Positions 38,705 through 49,785 are shown, counted from the first letter of the stretch. The stretch: DNA of 64,000 nucleotides from Streptomyces roseirectus (GCF_014489635.1 NZ_CP060828.1:3014001-3078000); one strand, 5' to 3'. Program-made: numbers and translations. Notes: generated by a model from the sequence alone, not told the origin.

Positions 38705-39364
38705 CTACATCCGCGCAGGCACCCCGGTAAGAGCGGTCACCACAGGATCGAGCGCCTGATGTATCTCGTCCCCGATGGACCGGAAGAACGGCAACGGCGC
38801 CCCGTACGGATCATGCACCTCGTCCGCCTCGGCGGTAGGCGCGAGAAGCCACCCCCGAAGCGCAGCGGCAGCCCGCACAAGCGCCCGAGCCCGCATGACG
38901 ACCCCTTCGTCGAGGGGCGGCAGCGTGGCGGGGTCGATGGCCTTGACGAGCCGCGTGAACTCCTTGAGCGTGAAGGTCCGCAGCCCGGCGGAGTGCCCCA
39001 TCGAGATGACCTGCGCCCGGTGATCCCGGGTGGCGGTCAGCACGAGGTCCGCCCGGATGACGTGCTCGTCCAGCAGCTCACGCCCGGTGAACCCGGAGAA
39101 GTCCGCCCCGAAGTCGGCGAGCACGGCCTCCGCGTTCGCCTCCATCGGCGCCCCTTCGTGCCCCCACGTCCCCGCGCTCTCGACGATCAGCCCGCCCCCG
39201 AGCAGCCCGAGCCGCTGCGCGACGAAGTGCCGGGTCAGCCGCTCGGTGATGGGCGAGCGGCACACGTTCCCGGTACTGACGTGCAGGATCCGAAAGCTGT
39301 CGCGCGGAAACCCGAACGTCGTCGTGATCTCGGCGGCCGACTCCACGCCGCCTATGCCGGGCAT
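38705..39364 (-). CDS. LMW protein-tyrosine-phosphatase homologue lacking the nucleophilic Cys
   Basis: 219 aa from ATG 39364 (GGGGGGT upstream). The phosphate loop reads HVSTGNVCRSP; in active LMW-PTPs it is V-C-x-G-N-x-C-R-S-P with the first Cys attacking phosphate. Here the codon is AGT (Ser), while the second Cys, Arg and Ser are kept. The general acid Asp is present in VHDPYGAPLPFF. It may be a phospho-binding pseudophosphatase, or use Ser weakly. It lies 43 bp after sua5 in the same direction. Confidence 0.85.
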   Translation of the reverse strand: MPGIGGVESAAEITTTFGFPRDSFRILHVSTGNVCRSPITERLTRHFVAQRLGLLGGGLIVESAGTWGHEGAPMEANAEAVLADFGADFSGFTGRELLDEHVIRADLVLTATRDHRAQVISMGHSAGLRTFTLKEFTRLVKAIDPATLPPLDEGVVMRARALVRAAAALRGWLLAPTAEADEVHDPYGAPLPFFRSIGDEIHQALDPVVTALTGVPARM

Positions 39365-39407
39365 GGGGTGACCCCCCGCCCGGCGCCGACGACGTACCCG
39401 GGGCCCG

Positions 39408-40055
39408 TCAATTCGCCACCTCGAGATCGGGTACGACCTTCCGCAGCTCCTCCGCCGAGATCGCGCCCTCACGCAGCAGCACGGGCACCTCACGCGTGAC
39501 GTCGACGATGGAGGAGGGCACGTTCCCGGGCGTGGGCCCGCCGTCGAGGTAGACGGAGACGGAGTCGCCGAGCATGCCCTGCGCCTCGTCACAGTTCTCC
39601 GGCGCGGGGTGCCCGGTCAGGTTCGCGGAGGACACGGCCATCGGCCCGACCTCGGTGAGCAGCTCGATGGCGACGGGGTGCAGGGGCATCCGGATGGCGA
39701 CGGTGCCCCGCGTGTCACCGAGGTCCCACTGGAGCGACGGCTGGTGCTTGGCGACCAGCGTCAGCGCGCCCGGCCAGAACGCGTCGACGAGTTCCCAGGC
39801 CAGCTCGGAGAAGTCGGTGACGAGCCCGTGCAGGGTGTTGGGCGAGCCGATGAGGACGGGCGTGGGCATGTTGCGGCCCCGCCCCTTCGCGTCGAGGAGA
39901 TCCGACACGGCCTCCGAGGAGAACGCGTCGGCGCCGATGCCGTACACCGTGTCCGTGGGCAGCACGACCAGCTCACCCCGGCGGACGGCGGACGCGGCCT
40001 CACGCAGACCGGTCGTACGGTCGGTCGCGTCGTTGGTGTCGTAGCGCCGTGCCAT
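39408..40055 (-). CDS. L-threonylcarbamoyladenylate synthase (Sua5/YrdC)
   Basis: 215 aa. YrdC domain motifs: ELVVLPTDTVYGIGADAFSS, KGRGRNMPTPVLIGS and MAVSSANLTGHPAPENC. The first enzyme of t6A tRNA modification (Thr + bicarbonate + ATP). Too short to hold the extra Sua5 C-terminal domain, so YrdC-like. In the order prfA, prmC, yrdC, ptp, a conserved translation-related run. Confidence 0.93.
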   Translation of the reverse strand: MARRYDTNDATDRTTGLREAASAVRRGELVVLPTDTVYGIGADAFSSEAVSDLLDAKGRGRNMPTPVLIGSPNTLHGLVTDFSELAWELVDAFWPGALTLVAKHQPSLQWDLGDTRGTVAIRMPLHPVAIELLTEVGPMAVSSANLTGHPAPENCDEAQGMLGDSVSVYLDGGPTPGNVPSSIVDVTREVPVLLREGAISAEELRKVVPDLEVAN

Positions 40056-40111
40056 CTAGCAAGCCTCCAGCTCGAATGCGTCAGAAACAGTCATCACGGC
40101 AGGAACAGTCA

Positions 40112-40957
40112 TCACGGCATCGCCCTGCGGGCCGTGGCGAACCTGGGCCGGTTGTTCAGGTCCGGATGATCCGCCGCGTCCGCCCAGCCGCGTTCCTCGG
40201 TGAAGATCCACGGCACCTGCCCGCCCTGCGTGTCCGCGTGCTCGACGACGACGACGCCACCGGGCCGCAGCAGCCGGTGCGCGGTGCGTTCCAGGCCCCG
40301 GATCAGCGTGAGGCCGTCCTCGCCGGAGAACAGGGCGAGCTCGGGGTCGTAGTCACGGGCCTCGGGGGCGACGTACTCCCACTCGGTGAGCGGGATGTAC
40401 GGCGGGTTGGTGATGACGAGGTCGACCTGCCCGTCGAGGTCGGGGAACGCGTCGAGCGCGTTGCCCTGCCGCAGGTCCACCCGGGAGCCGGCCATGTTCT
40501 TGCGGGTCCACACGAGCGCGTCCTCGGACAGCTCCACGGCGTGCACCTTGGAGCGCGGGACCTCCTGCGCGAGGGCGAGGGCGATCGCGCCGGAGCCGGT
40601 GCACAGGTCGACGATGGTCGGCTCGACGACGTCCATCGCGCGCACGGCGTCTATCGCCCACCCGACGACCGACTCGGTCTCGGGGCGGGGCACGAACACC
40701 CCGGGCCCGACCTGGAGCTCCAGGTACCGGAAGTAGGCGCGCCCGGTGATGTGCTGCAGCGGCTCCCGCTGCTCGCGCCGGGCGATGGCCTCCCAGTAGC
40801 GGGCGTCGAAGTCGGAGTCCTTCACGGAGTGCAGTTCGCCGCGCTTGACCCCGTGCACGAACGCGGCCAGCTCCTCCGCGTCGGTGCGCGGCGAGGGCAC
40901 GCCGGCGTCGGCCAGCCGCTGGGTGGCCTGGGCCACCTCGGCGAGCAGCAAGTTCAC
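40112..40957 (-). CDS. prmC: Release factor glutamine methyltransferase
   Basis: 281 aa, start GTG 40957 after GGAG. SAM-binding VEPTIVDLCTGSGAIALALA and the diagnostic NPPYIPLTEWEYV. An N-terminal helical domain (residues 1-75) grips the release factor. It methylates the GGQ glutamine of RF1 and RF2, and its neighbour prfA encodes the substrate, 27 bp upstream. Confidence 0.95.
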   Translation of the reverse strand: MNLLLAEVAQATQRLADAGVPSPRTDAEELAAFVHGVKRGELHSVKDSDFDARYWEAIARREQREPLQHITGRAYFRYLELQVGPGVFVPRPETESVVGWAIDAVRAMDVVEPTIVDLCTGSGAIALALAQEVPRSKVHAVELSEDALVWTRKNMAGSRVDLRQGNALDAFPDLDGQVDLVITNPPYIPLTEWEYVAPEARDYDPELALFSGEDGLTLIRGLERTAHRLLRPGGVVVVEHADTQGGQVPWIFTEERGWADAADHPDLNNRPRFATARRAMP

Positions 40958-40984
40958 GCGAGTCCTCCGATGTTCGTCAGGGTC

Positions 40985-42061
40985 TTACGCGGCCGCGAGC
41001 TTCGCCGCCGAGTCCGCGTCGACGCACGCCTGGATCACCGCGTCGAGGTCGCCGTCCAGGACCTGGTCCAGGTTGTACGACTTGAAGCCGACGCGGTGGT
41101 CGGAGATGCGGTTCTCCGGGAAGTTGTACGTACGGATCTTCTCGGAGCGGTCGACGGTCCGCACCTGGCTGCGCCGGGCGTCCGCGGCCTCCCGCTCCGC
41201 CTCTTCCTGAGCCGCCGCGAGGAGCCTGGAGCGCAGGATACGCATCGCCTGCTCCTTGTTCTGCAACTGGCTCTTCTCGTTCTGGCAGGAGGCCACGACG
41301 CCGGTCGGGATGTGCGTGATGCGCACGGCGGAGTCGGTGGTGTTGACGGACTGCCCGCCGGGGCCCGAGGAGCGGTAGACGTCGATGCGCAGGTCGTTCG
41401 GGTTGATCTCGACGTCGACCTCCTCGGCCTCGGGCGTCACCAGCACGCCGGCCGCGGAGGTGTGGATACGGCCCTGCGACTCGGTGGCCGGCACGCGCTG
41501 CACGCGGTGCACACCGCCCTCGTACTTCAGCCGCGCCCACACGCCCTGTCCGGGCTCGGTGGCGCCGTTGCCGCCCTTGGTCTTCACCGCGACCTGGACG
41601 TCCTTGTAGCCGCCCAGCTCCGACTCGGTGGCGTCGATGATCTCGGTCTTCCAGCCGACGCGCTCCGCGTACCGCAGGTACATGCGCAGCAGGTCGCCGG
41701 CGAACAGCGCGGACTCGTCGCCGCCCGCGCCCGCCTTGATCTCCAGGATGACGTCCTTGTCGTCGGACGGGTCCCGGGGGACGAGCAGCAGGCGCAGCTT
41801 CTCGGTCAGCTCCTCGCGCTGCTTCTCCAGCTCCTTGACCTCGGCCGCGAAGTCGGGGTCGTCGGCGGCCAGCTCCTTCGCGGTGCCGATGTCGTCGCCC
41901 GTCTGCTTCCAGGAGCGGTACGTCGCGACGATCGGGGTCAGTTCGGCGTAGCGCTTGTTCAGCTTGCGCGCGTTCGCCTGGTCGGCGAAGACCGCCGGGT
42001 CGGCGAGCGTCTTCTCCAGATCGGCGTGTTCCGTGACCAGTTCCTCGACGGCCTCGAACAT
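40985..42061 (-). CDS. prfA: Peptide chain release factor 1
   Basis: 358 aa from ATG 42061 (GGAG 7 nt upstream). The GGQ loop [17 protein letters not shown] drives peptide release; the PAT-type stop-codon reader [15 protein letters not shown] marks RF1 (UAA/UAG) rather than RF2. 108 bp after rpmE. Confidence 0.97.
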   Translation of the reverse strand: MFEAVEELVTEHADLEKTLADPAVFADQANARKLNKRYAELTPIVATYRSWKQTGDDIGTAKELAADDPDFAAEVKELEKQREELTEKLRLLLVPRDPSDDKDVILEIKAGAGGDESALFAGDLLRMYLRYAERVGWKTEIIDATESELGGYKDVQVAVKTKGGNGATEPGQGVWARLKYEGGVHRVQRVPATESQGRIHTSAAGVLVTPEAEEVDVEINPNDLRIDVYRSSGPGGQSVNTTDSAVRITHIPTGVVASCQNEKSQLQNKEQAMRILRSRLLAAAQEEAEREAADARRSQVRTVDRSEKIRTYNFPENRISDHRVGFKSYNLDQVLDGDLDAVIQACVDADSAAKLAAA

Positions 42062-42169
42062 CTCGGTGCTCCTGTGTTTTACGACGGTGAAGTGGGCGGC
42101 GACCAAAAACGCCGGTCCCGGCATGTCCCTGGTCGGGGACACGGCCGTGGACCGGCGGAAAGGGGCTCG

Positions 42170-42391
42170 CTACTTCTTGGAGCCGGCGGCCTTGCCGAAG
42201 CGGGCCTCGAAGCGGGCCACGCGGCCACCGGTGTCGAGGATCTTCTGCTTGCCCGTGTAGAACGGGTGGCACTCGGAGCAGACGTCGGCACGGATGGCTC
42301 CGGACTCGATCGTGCTGCGAGTCGTGAACGACGCGCCGCAGGTGCAGCTGACCTGCGTCTCGACGTACGCGGGGTGGATGTCGCGCTTCAA
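42170..42391 (-). CDS. rpmE: 50S ribosomal protein L31, zinc-binding form
   Basis: 73 aa from a TTG at 42391 with GGAG five bases upstream. [20 protein letters not shown], then [19 protein letters not shown]. The four Cys (SCTC and CSEC) make this the C+ form that carries zinc; a Cys-free paralogue usually replaces it in zinc starvation. Confidence 0.96.
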   Translation of the reverse strand: MKRDIHPAYVETQVSCTCGASFTTRSTIESGAIRADVCSECHPFYTGKQKILDTGGRVARFEARFGKAAGSKK

Positions 42392-42587
42392 GGTGTCTCC
42401 TAGAGGTACGGAGGGCACCGGGTCGCTTCCGCGGGATGCGAAGCGTGAACCGGGGCCGACGAACCAGTCTGCCAGGACTGGTGCCATACGCCCAAACCGG
42501 GGGTGGGGGTGAACTATTCCCGGTGGGCGACCGCGGGCACGTCGTGGCTTGTCGCGCAGTTCCCCGCGCCCCTGGAAAAGCCGGCCG

Positions 42588-43685
42588 CTACGAGGGAGTC
42601 ACCACCCCATTGGCCTCCCCCGTCGCCGTGCCCTCGGTAGCCGTCCTGGGGATCGGCTGGTCGGTCTTGAGGGCTGTCCAGACCTGCTGGGCCTGGGTCT
42701 CGGCGATCACCACCCGGTTGGGGTTCGCGGGGTCGTACTGGACGGGCATGGTGACCATCGTCATGTCGGCGGAGCTGATGCCCTTGAGGCCACCCGCGAA
42801 GGACATGAGGGAGTTGACGGAGCCGAGGTCGGAGTCGGTCGTCACGGCTTTCGTCGCGGTGTCGGCGAGCCCGTACAGCTTGGTGGGGCTGGTGAAGAGC
42901 CCGATGGACTTGACCTGGTTGACGAGGGCCTTGACGAACGCCTGCTGGAGCTGGATCCGCCCGAGATCGGAACCGTCACCGACACCGTGCCGGGTACGGA
43001 CGAGCCCGAGGGCCTGCTGCCCGTTCAGCGTGTGGGTGCCGGCGGCGAGATCGAGGTGACTGTCCTTGTCGTCGATGGCCTTGGTCGTCGTGATCCGCAC
43101 GCCCCCCAGCTCGTCGATCAGCTTCTGGAACCCGGAGAAGTCGACTTCGAGGTAGTGGTCCATCCGCAGATTCGTGATCGCCTCGACCGTCTTGACCGCA
43201 CACGCCGCCCCACCGGTGGTGTACGCGGAGTTGAACATCACCCCGCGCGCGGGATCGTGCACGACCCCGCCCGCGTCCGTGCAGGACGGCCGGTCGACGA
43301 GGGTGTCACGGGGTATGGAGACGACGCTCGCCTTCTTGTGCCCCTCGTAGACGTGGACGATCATCGCCGTGTCCGACCGCGCGCTGCCGTCGTCGGCCCC
43401 TCCGCCGAGCCGTTTGTTGGCCCCGGACCGCGAGTCCGACCCGAGGACGAGGATGTTCTCGGAGCCGTTGTCGACCTTGGCGGGCCGGTCCGTGCCGAGC
43501 GCCTGGTCGATGTCGACGCTCTTGATGTTGCCGTTGAGCTTGACGTACAGGTACCCCGCCCCGGTCCCGCCGAGGACGAGGATCCCGCCCGCCACCCAGG
43601 CCGCGACCAGCAGCCCGCGCCGCTTCTTCGGCCTGCGGTGACCCTTCCCCGTGCCCGGTATGCCGGGTGTGCTCTCGGCGGACAT
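42588..43685 (-). CDS. LytR-CpsA-Psr (LCP) family cell-wall ligase
   Basis: 365 aa. A cytoplasmic basic N-terminus, one helix ([20 protein letters not shown], about 24-46), then an external LCP domain: [43 protein letters not shown] and [22 protein letters not shown] enzymes attach wall teichoic acid or other anionic polymers from lipid carriers to peptidoglycan. It fits functionally with the WecA-type gene 5.5 kb away. Confidence 0.92.
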   Translation of the reverse strand: MSAESTPGIPGTGKGHRRPKKRRGLLVAAWVAGGILVLGGTGAGYLYVKLNGNIKSVDIDQALGTDRPAKVDNGSENILVLGSDSRSGANKRLGGGADDGSARSDTAMIVHVYEGHKKASVVSIPRDTLVDRPSCTDAGGVVHDPARGVMFNSAYTTGGAACAVKTVEAITNLRMDHYLEVDFSGFQKLIDELGGVRITTTKAIDDKDSHLDLAAGTHTLNGQQALGLVRTRHGVGDGSDLGRIQLQQAFVKALVNQVKSIGLFTSPTKLYGLADTATKAVTTDSDLGSVNSLMSFAGGLKGISSADMTMVTMPVQYDPANPNRVVIAETQAQQVWTALKTDQPIPRTATEGTATGEANGVVTPS

Positions 43686-43780
43686 GCTTCCCTCGTCTCT
43701 GCGTCCCCGGTCTCATCGTCACTCCGCCAGGTCAGACGGGGAAACTCCGGACAGGGTTGCACAAGTCGCCAGAGCCGATC

Positions 43781-43828
43781 AAAAACACAGAAAAACGGTC
43801 ACCCCCCGTGAACGAGGGATGACCGTTT
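43781..43828 (-). terminator. Rho-independent terminator after rho
   Basis: On the minus strand AAACGGTCA ... TGACCGTTT forms a 9-bp stem with a partly paired CCC/GGG interior, followed by TTTTTCTGTGTTTTTG. It lies 19 bp past the rho stop. A strong U-rich tail is unusual for this genome. Confidence 0.8.
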
Positions 43829-43846
43829 CAGGCTGAGCCCGTGACG

Positions 43847-45841
43847 TCAGTCGCCGTTGCCGGACGTCGGCGTCGTCTTCTGGATCTGCATCAGGAACTC
43901 GGCGTTCGACTTCGTCTGCTTCATCTTGTCGAGCAGCAGCTCGATCGCCTGCTGCTGGTCGAGCGCGTGCAGCACCCGGCGCAGCTTCCAGACGATGGCC
44001 AGCTCCTCGCTGCCGAGCAGGATCTCCTCCTTGCGGGTACCGGACGCGTCGACGTCGACGGCCGGGAAGATCCGCTTGTCGGCGAGCTTCCGGTCGAGCT
44101 TGAGCTCCATGTTGCCGGTGCCCTTGAACTCCTCGAAGATCACCTCGTCCATCCGGGACCCGGTGTCGACGAGCGCCGTCGCGAGGATGGTCAGCGAGCC
44201 GCCGTCCTCGATGTTGCGCGCGGCGCCGAAGAAGCGCTTCGGGGGGTAGAGGGCCGTCGAGTCGACACCACCGGACAGGATGCGGCCGGAGGCCGGGGCG
44301 GCGAGGTTGTACGCGCGGCCCAGACGGGTGATCGAGTCGAGCAGGACGACGACGTCGTGGCCCAGCTCCACGAGCCGCTTGGCGCGCTCGATGGCGAGCT
44401 CGGCGACCGTGGTGTGGTCCTCGGCGGGCCGGTCGAAGGTCGAGGAGATGACCTCGCCCTTCACCGACCGCTGCATGTCGGTGACCTCTTCCGGACGCTC
44501 GTCGACGAGGACGACCATCAGGTGGCACTCGGGGTTGTTGTGCGTGATCGCGTTGGCGATGGCCTGCATGATCATGGTCTTGCCGGTCTTCGGCGGGGCC
44601 ACGATCAGACCGCGCTGGCCCTTGCCGATCGGCGACACGAGGTCGATGATCCGCGTGGTCAGCACACCCGGGTCGGTCTCCAGGCGGAGCCGGTCCTGCG
44701 GGTACAGCGGGGTCAGCTTGTTGAACTCCGGGCGGCCGCGGCCGTGTTCGGGCGCCATGCCGTTGGTGGAGTCGAGCCGCACGAGCGCGTTGAACTTCTC
44801 GCGCCGCTCGCCTTCCTTGGGCTGGCGGACCGCGCCGGTGACGTGGTCACCCTTGCGCAGGCCGTTCTTGCGGACCTGGGCGAGGGAGACGTACACGTCG
44901 TTCGGACCGGGCAGGTAGCCCGAGGTCCGGATGAACGCGTAGTTGTCGAGGATGTCGAGGATGCCCGCGACGGGGATCAGGACGTCGTCGTCGGCGAGCT
45001 GCGGCTCGGGGGAGCCCAGTTCGTCACGGCCACGGCGGCCACGGCGGTCCCGGTAGCGGCCACGGCGGCCACGGCGGCCGTCGCCGAACTCGTCGTCCTC
45101 GTCACGCGGGCCGTTGTCGCGCTGCTGGCGGTCCTGGCGGCCGCCCTGCTGCTCCTGGCGGTCCTGGCGCTGCTGGCGGCCCTGGCCCTGCTGGTCGTCG
45201 CTCTTGCCGCGACGGTCACCGCGCTCGCCGCGCTCACCGCGGTCGCGGTCCCGGCCGCGCTCGCGGCGGCCCTGACGGCGGCCCTCGCCCTCGCCCGCGT
45301 CGGCCTGCGGCTGCGCGGTCTGGACGGCCTGCTCGGCCTTGGGCTCGGTCTTCGCCTCGGCGGCGACCGTCTCGACGACGGTGGCGGCGGGGGCGCCGGC
45401 CTCGGCGGTGGCGCGGCGGCGGCCACGGCGCTCGACGGGGGCGTCACCGGCCGGCTGGCCGGGGATCTCGATCTGCTGCTGGGCCGTGGCCTGTTCGGCG
45501 GCGGCCGGCGCCTCGGCCTTGGGGGCCTCGTCGGCGGTGCGGGCGCGCGAGGTGGCGCGGCGCTTGGGCTTGGTCTCGGCGGCCTCCGCCTGCGGGGCGG
45601 CACCGCCCCCGGCCTGCGCCTCCTTGATGACCTCGATCAGCTGGCTCTTGCGCATACGCGCGGTGCCCCTGATGCCGAGGCCGGATGCGACCTGCTGCAG
45701 CTCGGCCAGCACCATGCCCTCGAGGCCGGTACCGCGGCGCCGCCGGGAGCCGGCACCGGCGGCAGGCGCGGAGGCGTCCGTGGCGGGCGCGGCAGCGGTC
45801 TCCTCGACACGTGCGCCCATCAGATCGGTGGTGTCGCTCAC
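43847..45841 (-). CDS. rho: Transcription termination factor Rho
   Basis: 664 aa from a GTG at 45841 (GGAAGGA upstream); the open frame reaches further but is not conserved. Rho_N helix [15 protein letters not shown] near residue 60, then the actinobacterial insertion (about 85-300) rich in Arg, Asp, Gly and Gln ([18 protein letters not shown]). Then come the RNA-binding cold-shock fold, Walker [21 protein letters not shown] and [20 protein letters not shown]. Hexameric RNA helicase that ends transcription. The insertion probably adds RNA binding. Confidence 0.96.
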   Translation of the reverse strand: MSDTTDLMGARVEETAAAPATDASAPAAGAGSRRRRGTGLEGMVLAELQQVASGLGIRGTARMRKSQLIEVIKEAQAGGGAAPQAEAAETKPKRRATSRARTADEAPKAEAPAAAEQATAQQQIEIPGQPAGDAPVERRGRRRATAEAGAPAATVVETVAAEAKTEPKAEQAVQTAQPQADAGEGEGRRQGRRERGRDRDRGERGERGDRRGKSDDQQGQGRQQRQDRQEQQGGRQDRQQRDNGPRDEDDEFGDGRRGRRGRYRDRRGRRGRDELGSPEPQLADDDVLIPVAGILDILDNYAFIRTSGYLPGPNDVYVSLAQVRKNGLRKGDHVTGAVRQPKEGERREKFNALVRLDSTNGMAPEHGRGRPEFNKLTPLYPQDRLRLETDPGVLTTRIIDLVSPIGKGQRGLIVAPPKTGKTMIMQAIANAITHNNPECHLMVVLVDERPEEVTDMQRSVKGEVISSTFDRPAEDHTTVAELAIERAKRLVELGHDVVVLLDSITRLGRAYNLAAPASGRILSGGVDSTALYPPKRFFGAARNIEDGGSLTILATALVDTGSRMDEVIFEEFKGTGNMELKLDRKLADKRIFPAVDVDASGTRKEEILLGSEELAIVWKLRRVLHALDQQQAIELLLDKMKQTKSNAEFLMQIQKTTPTSGNGD

Positions 45842-46261
45842 GAAGGGTCCTTCCCTGGAGCGGACGTCGGCCTGTCTGGCTCGGCGACCGGTTGTGCTGT
45901 CCGGTTCCTGTCCCTTTGGTGTGGACGGACCCGGGGCGGTAATCCGCCTGTGCGGCGGATGAGATTTCTGGTGATGGCGCTCCCCCGACCACCCGTGGCA
46001 CCCGGTGTCAGTGTCACGTGGCGGAATCGCACCGGTTCCGGAGCGTGCCCCGTGGGCCACTCAGCGTCGGCGTACAGCGCAGTGCCCAGATGCGTCGTAC
46101 GGAACGCGGTGCGGCTTGGGGAGCTCCCGGAAGAATGTCTGTCCCGGACGGGGACGTGAAGCACCTCGCCATGGTGGGGTCGGGTGCAGACTTGAGGTTA
46201 ACACTACCGGATCCAACAAACATTCCCCCTCTCGAAATCCGGCGTCGATTCACGCGCTGCC
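45842..46261. other. rho leader and promoter region
   Basis: 420 bp between rho and thrB. On the minus strand GGTAGTGTTAACC (complement of 46195-46207) includes TAGTGT, a fair HrdB -10, but without a clear TTGACA at 17-18 bp. A transcript from there would give a leader of about 350 nt, in keeping with the autogenous control known for rho genes. No ORF supported. Confidence 0.4.
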
Positions 46262-47197
46262 TTACGCGTGGAGGTCGCCGGCGGGCGCGAGCGGCAGGAC
46301 GCTCGCCCCCTGAAGGTCCAGGTCCAGCCGGTTGGCGGCCCAGTCCACGCCGGCCGACGCCTCGACCTTGTCGGCCGATTCCGCGTCGGCGAGCGCCATC
46401 ACGGTGGGTCCGGCGCCGGAGATCACCGCGGGGATCCCGTCGGCGCGCAGCCGTTCCACGAGGGCCGCGCTCTCCGGCATGGCGGGGGCGCGGTACTCCT
46501 GGTGCAGCCGGTCCTCGGTGGCGGGCAGCAGCAGCTCGGGGCGCCGGGTCAGGGCCTCGACGAGCAGGGCGGCACGGCCCGCGTTGGCGGCGGCGTCGAC
46601 GTGCGGGACGGTGCGCGGGAGCAGGCCGCGCGCGGTCTCGGTGAGGACCGGCTTCCCGGGCACGAAAACCACCGGAACGATGGAATCGGCGGGCTTCATC
46701 CTGATCGCGCGGGCGGCGCCGCCGTCCATCCAGGAGAGCGTGAAGCCGCCGAGCAGGCAGGCCGCGACGTTGTCGGGGTGGCCCTCGATCTCGGTGGCGA
46801 GTTCGAGGAGCGCGGCCGTGTCGAGCCGGGATTCGCCGCCTATGGTGACGGCGCGCGCGGCGACGATGCCGGCGCAGATCGCGGCGGACGAGGAGCCGAG
46901 GCCGCGGCCGTGCGGGATGCGGTTGGCGCAGACGATCTCCAGGCCGCGCGGCTGTCCGCCCAGGGCGTCGAAGGCGGTGCGCATCGCCCGTACGAGGAGG
47001 TGGCTCTCGTCGCGCGGGAGGGTTTCGCTGCCCTCGCCGGCGATGTCGATGTGCAGCCCGGAGTCGGCGACCCGGACGACGACGTCGTCGTAGAGCCCCA
47101 GCGCGAGGCCGAAGGCGTCGAAGCCCGGCCCGAGGTTGGCGCTGGTGGCGGGGACGCGCACCCGGACGGCGGCGGCGCGGAAGGCTGGACCGGCCAT
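46262..47197 (-). CDS. thrB: Homoserine kinase
   Basis: 311 aa from ATG 47197 (AAGGAG 11 nt upstream). GHMP kinase: VRVRVPATSANLGPGFDAFG at the N-terminus, P-loop RIPHGRGLGSSSAAICAG and C-terminal AVISGAGPTVMALAD. Phosphorylates homoserine for threonine synthesis. Third gene of hom-thrC-thrB, but 230 bp after thrC. Confidence 0.97.
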   Translation of the reverse strand: MAGPAFRAAAVRVRVPATSANLGPGFDAFGLALGLYDDVVVRVADSGLHIDIAGEGSETLPRDESHLLVRAMRTAFDALGGQPRGLEIVCANRIPHGRGLGSSSAAICAGIVAARAVTIGGESRLDTAALLELATEIEGHPDNVAACLLGGFTLSWMDGGAARAIRMKPADSIVPVVFVPGKPVLTETARGLLPRTVPHVDAAANAGRAALLVEALTRRPELLLPATEDRLHQEYRAPAMPESAALVERLRADGIPAVISGAGPTVMALADAESADKVEASAGVDWAANRLDLDLQGASVLPLAPAGDLHA

Positions 47198-47427
47198 CGC
47201 TCGATGAACTCCTTGAGCTGCGGAACTGTCGAATGACATTCGATGACTGACGTACGTGAGACCCCCCGGGGCTGCGGCGACGGCGCGGCAGCCCGGCATC
47301 TGCGGTGCATATGCAGCAGGCGGGTTCGAGACAGCTTATCGAAGGAAGGTTCTGTGGCGACATAGGGCGCACAGGAGGCGCACGATGCGTGTCGTAAGCC
47401 CCCTGTGCACCCCTGATGGGGTTGTCC

Positions 47428-48486
47428 CTAGGCGAGACCCAGCTTCTCCGCCGCCGCCACCGCGTCGACCGGGACCGTGACCGGCTGCGGTGCTCCGGCG
47501 ACCGCCCAGTCCGGGTCCTTGAGGCCGTTGCCGGTGACGGTGCAGACGATGCGCTGGCCGGGGTCGACCTTGCCCTGCTCGGCCGCCTTCAGGAGACCTG
47601 CGACGGACGCGGCGGAGGCGGGCTCGACGAAGACGCCCTCCTGTGCGGCCAACAGCCGGTAGGCGCGCAGGATCTCACGGTCCGTCACCTCGTCGATGAA
47701 CCCGCCGGACTCGTCGCGCGCGGCGATCGCGTGGTCCCAGGAGGCCGGGTTGCCGATGCGGATGGCCGTCGCGATGGTCGACGGGTCCTTGACGACCTCG
47801 CCGCGCACCAGCGGCGCGGAGCCGGACGCCTGGAAGCCCCACATGCGGGGCGTCCGCGCGGCGATGCCGTCGGCGGCGTACTCCTGGTAGCCCTTCCAGT
47901 AGGCGGTGATGTTGCCCGCGTTGCCGACCGGGAGGACGTGGATGTCGGGGGCGTCGCCGAGCATGTCGACGATCTCGAAGGCGGCCGTCTTCTGGCCCTC
48001 GATACGCACCGGGTTGACCGAATTGACCAGCGCGACGGGGTAGTTGTCGCTCAGGCCGCGGGCGAGCGTGAGGCAGTCGTCGAAGTTGCCGTCGACCTGG
48101 AGGATCTTCGCGCCGTGCACGAGGGCCTGGCCCATCTTGCCGAGCGCGATCTTGCCGCGCGGCACGAGGACGGCGCAGACCATCCCGGCGCGCACGGCGT
48201 AGGCGGCGGCGGAGGCGGAGGTGTTGCCGGTGGAGGCGCAGATGACGGCCTGCGCGCCCTCCTCCTTGGCCTTGGAGATGGCCATGGTCATGCCGCGGTC
48301 CTTGAAGGACCCGGTCGGGTTCGCGCCCTCGACCTTGAGGTGGACCTCGCAGCCGGTGCGCTCGGAGAGCACCTGCGCGGGAACGAGGGGCGTGCCGCCC
48401 TCGCGGAGCGTCACGACCGGCGTGCTGTCGGAGACGGGCAGCCGGTCCCGGTACTCCTCGATGATTCCGCGCCACTGGTGGGTCAT
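47428..48486 (-). CDS. thrC: Threonine synthase
   Basis: 352 aa. PLP Lys in [38 protein letters not shown] and the PLP phosphate loop [20 protein letters not shown]. Converts O-phosphohomoserine to threonine. 6 bp after hom, so co-transcribed. Confidence 0.97.
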   Translation of the reverse strand: MTHQWRGIIEEYRDRLPVSDSTPVVTLREGGTPLVPAQVLSERTGCEVHLKVEGANPTGSFKDRGMTMAISKAKEEGAQAVICASTGNTSASAAAYAVRAGMVCAVLVPRGKIALGKMGQALVHGAKILQVDGNFDDCLTLARGLSDNYPVALVNSVNPVRIEGQKTAAFEIVDMLGDAPDIHVLPVGNAGNITAYWKGYQEYAADGIAARTPRMWGFQASGSAPLVRGEVVKDPSTIATAIRIGNPASWDHAIAARDESGGFIDEVTDREILRAYRLLAAQEGVFVEPASAASVAGLLKAAEQGKVDPGQRIVCTVTGNGLKDPDWAVAGAPQPVTVPVDAVAAAEKLGLA

Positions 48487-48492
48487 TGCTGG

Positions 48493-49785
48493 TTACTCTC
48501 CTTCAACCCGCATGATGCTGGCGACACCGCGGACGGTGTCGAGCTTGCGCAGCGCCTCGACGGTCCCGGAAAGGGCGGCGTCGGACGCGCGATGGGTGAC
48601 GACGACGAGGGATGCCTCCCCGTCCTTGCCCTGCTGGCGCACGGTATCGATAGAAACCCCGTGCTCGGCGAACACCGTGGCAACCTGGGCGAGAACACCC
48701 GGTTTGTCCGCCACGTCGAGGCTGATGTGGTACCGCGTCACGACATCGCCCATCGGCGACACCGGCAGGGCCGCGTACGCCGACTCGCCGGGCCCCGTCG
48801 CCCCGCTGAGCCGGTTGCGGCACACGGCGACGAGGTCGCCGAGCACGGCCGAGGCGGTGGGCGCGCCGCCCGCGCCGGGGCCGTAGAACATGAGCTGGCC
48901 GGCCGCGTCGGACTCGACGAAGACGGCGTTGTAGGCGCCGCGCACGGAGGCGAGCGGGTGGCTGAGCGGGATCATCGCGGGGTGGACGCGCGCGGTGACC
49001 GAACCGCCGTCCGCGGCGCGCTCGCAGATCGCGAGCAGCTTGATCGTGCAGCCCATGTTCTTCGCCGACGCGAAGTCCGCGGCCGTCACCTCGGACATGC
49101 CCTCGCGGTAGACGTCGTCGAGGCGCACGCGGGTGTGGAAGGCGATGCCGGCGAGGATCGCGGCCTTGGCGGCGGCGTCGAAGCCCTCGACGTCGGCGGT
49201 CGGGTCGGCCTCGGCGTAGCCGAGGGCGGTGGCCTCGTCGAGCGCTTCCTGGTAGCCGGCGCCGGTCGAGTCCATCTTGTCGAGGATGAAGTTCGTCGTG
49301 CCGTTGACGATCCCGAGCACGCGGTTGACCTTGTCGCCGGCCAGCGACTCGCGCAGCGGGCGGATCAGGGGGATCGCGCCGGCGACGGCGGCCTCGTAGT
49401 AGAGGTCCCGGCCGTGCTCGTGCGCCGCCGCGTGCAGCGCCGCGCCGTCCTGCGCGAGCAGCGCCTTGTTCGCGGAGACGACGGAGGCGCCGTGCTCGAA
49501 CGCGGTGGTGATCAGCGTGCGGGCGGGCTCGATACCGCCGATGACCTCGACGACGACGTCGATGTCCCCGCGTTTGACCAGCGCGGTCGCGTCGGTGGTG
49601 ACGAGGCTCGGGTCGATGCCGTCGCGGACCCTGCTCGGGCGGCGGACGGCGACGCCGGCCAGTTCGACCGGGGCGCCGATCCTCGCGGCGAGGTCGTCGG
49701 CGTGCGTCGTCATGATGCGCGCCACCTCTGAGCCGACAACCCCACAGCCCAGCAGCGCCACCTTCAGCGGACGCGTACGCATCAT
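48493..49785 (-). CDS. hom: Homoserine dehydrogenase
   Basis: 430 aa starting MMRTRPLKVALLGCGVVGSE at 49785 (GAGG upstream; the next ATG is equally possible). N-terminal NAD(P) fold, catalytic region VNGTTNFILDKMDSTGAGYQ and EADPTADVEGFDAAAKAAIL, then a C-terminal ACT domain (LDVADKPGVLAQVATVFAEH) that usually binds threonine for feedback inhibition. Follows lysA by about 130 bp. Confidence 0.97.
   Translation of the reverse strand: MMRTRPLKVALLGCGVVGSEVARIMTTHADDLAARIGAPVELAGVAVRRPSRVRDGIDPSLVTTDATALVKRGDIDVVVEVIGGIEPARTLITTAFEHGASVVSANKALLAQDGAALHAAAHEHGRDLYYEAAVAGAIPLIRPLRESLAGDKVNRVLGIVNGTTNFILDKMDSTGAGYQEALDEATALGYAEADPTADVEGFDAAAKAAILAGIAFHTRVRLDDVYREGMSEVTAADFASAKNMGCTIKLLAICERAADGGSVTARVHPAMIPLSHPLASVRGAYNAVFVESDAAGQLMFYGPGAGGAPTASAVLGDLVAVCRNRLSGATGPGESAYAALPVSPMGDVVTRYHISLDVADKPGVLAQVATVFAEHGVSIDTVRQQGKDGEASLVVVTHRASDAALSGTVEALRKLDTVRGVASIMRVEGE

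Noticed and set aside
43847..46060. Extended rho reading frame starting at 46060
   Set aside because: The extra 73 residues are not Rho-like, and the GTG at 45841 has a proper ribosome site.
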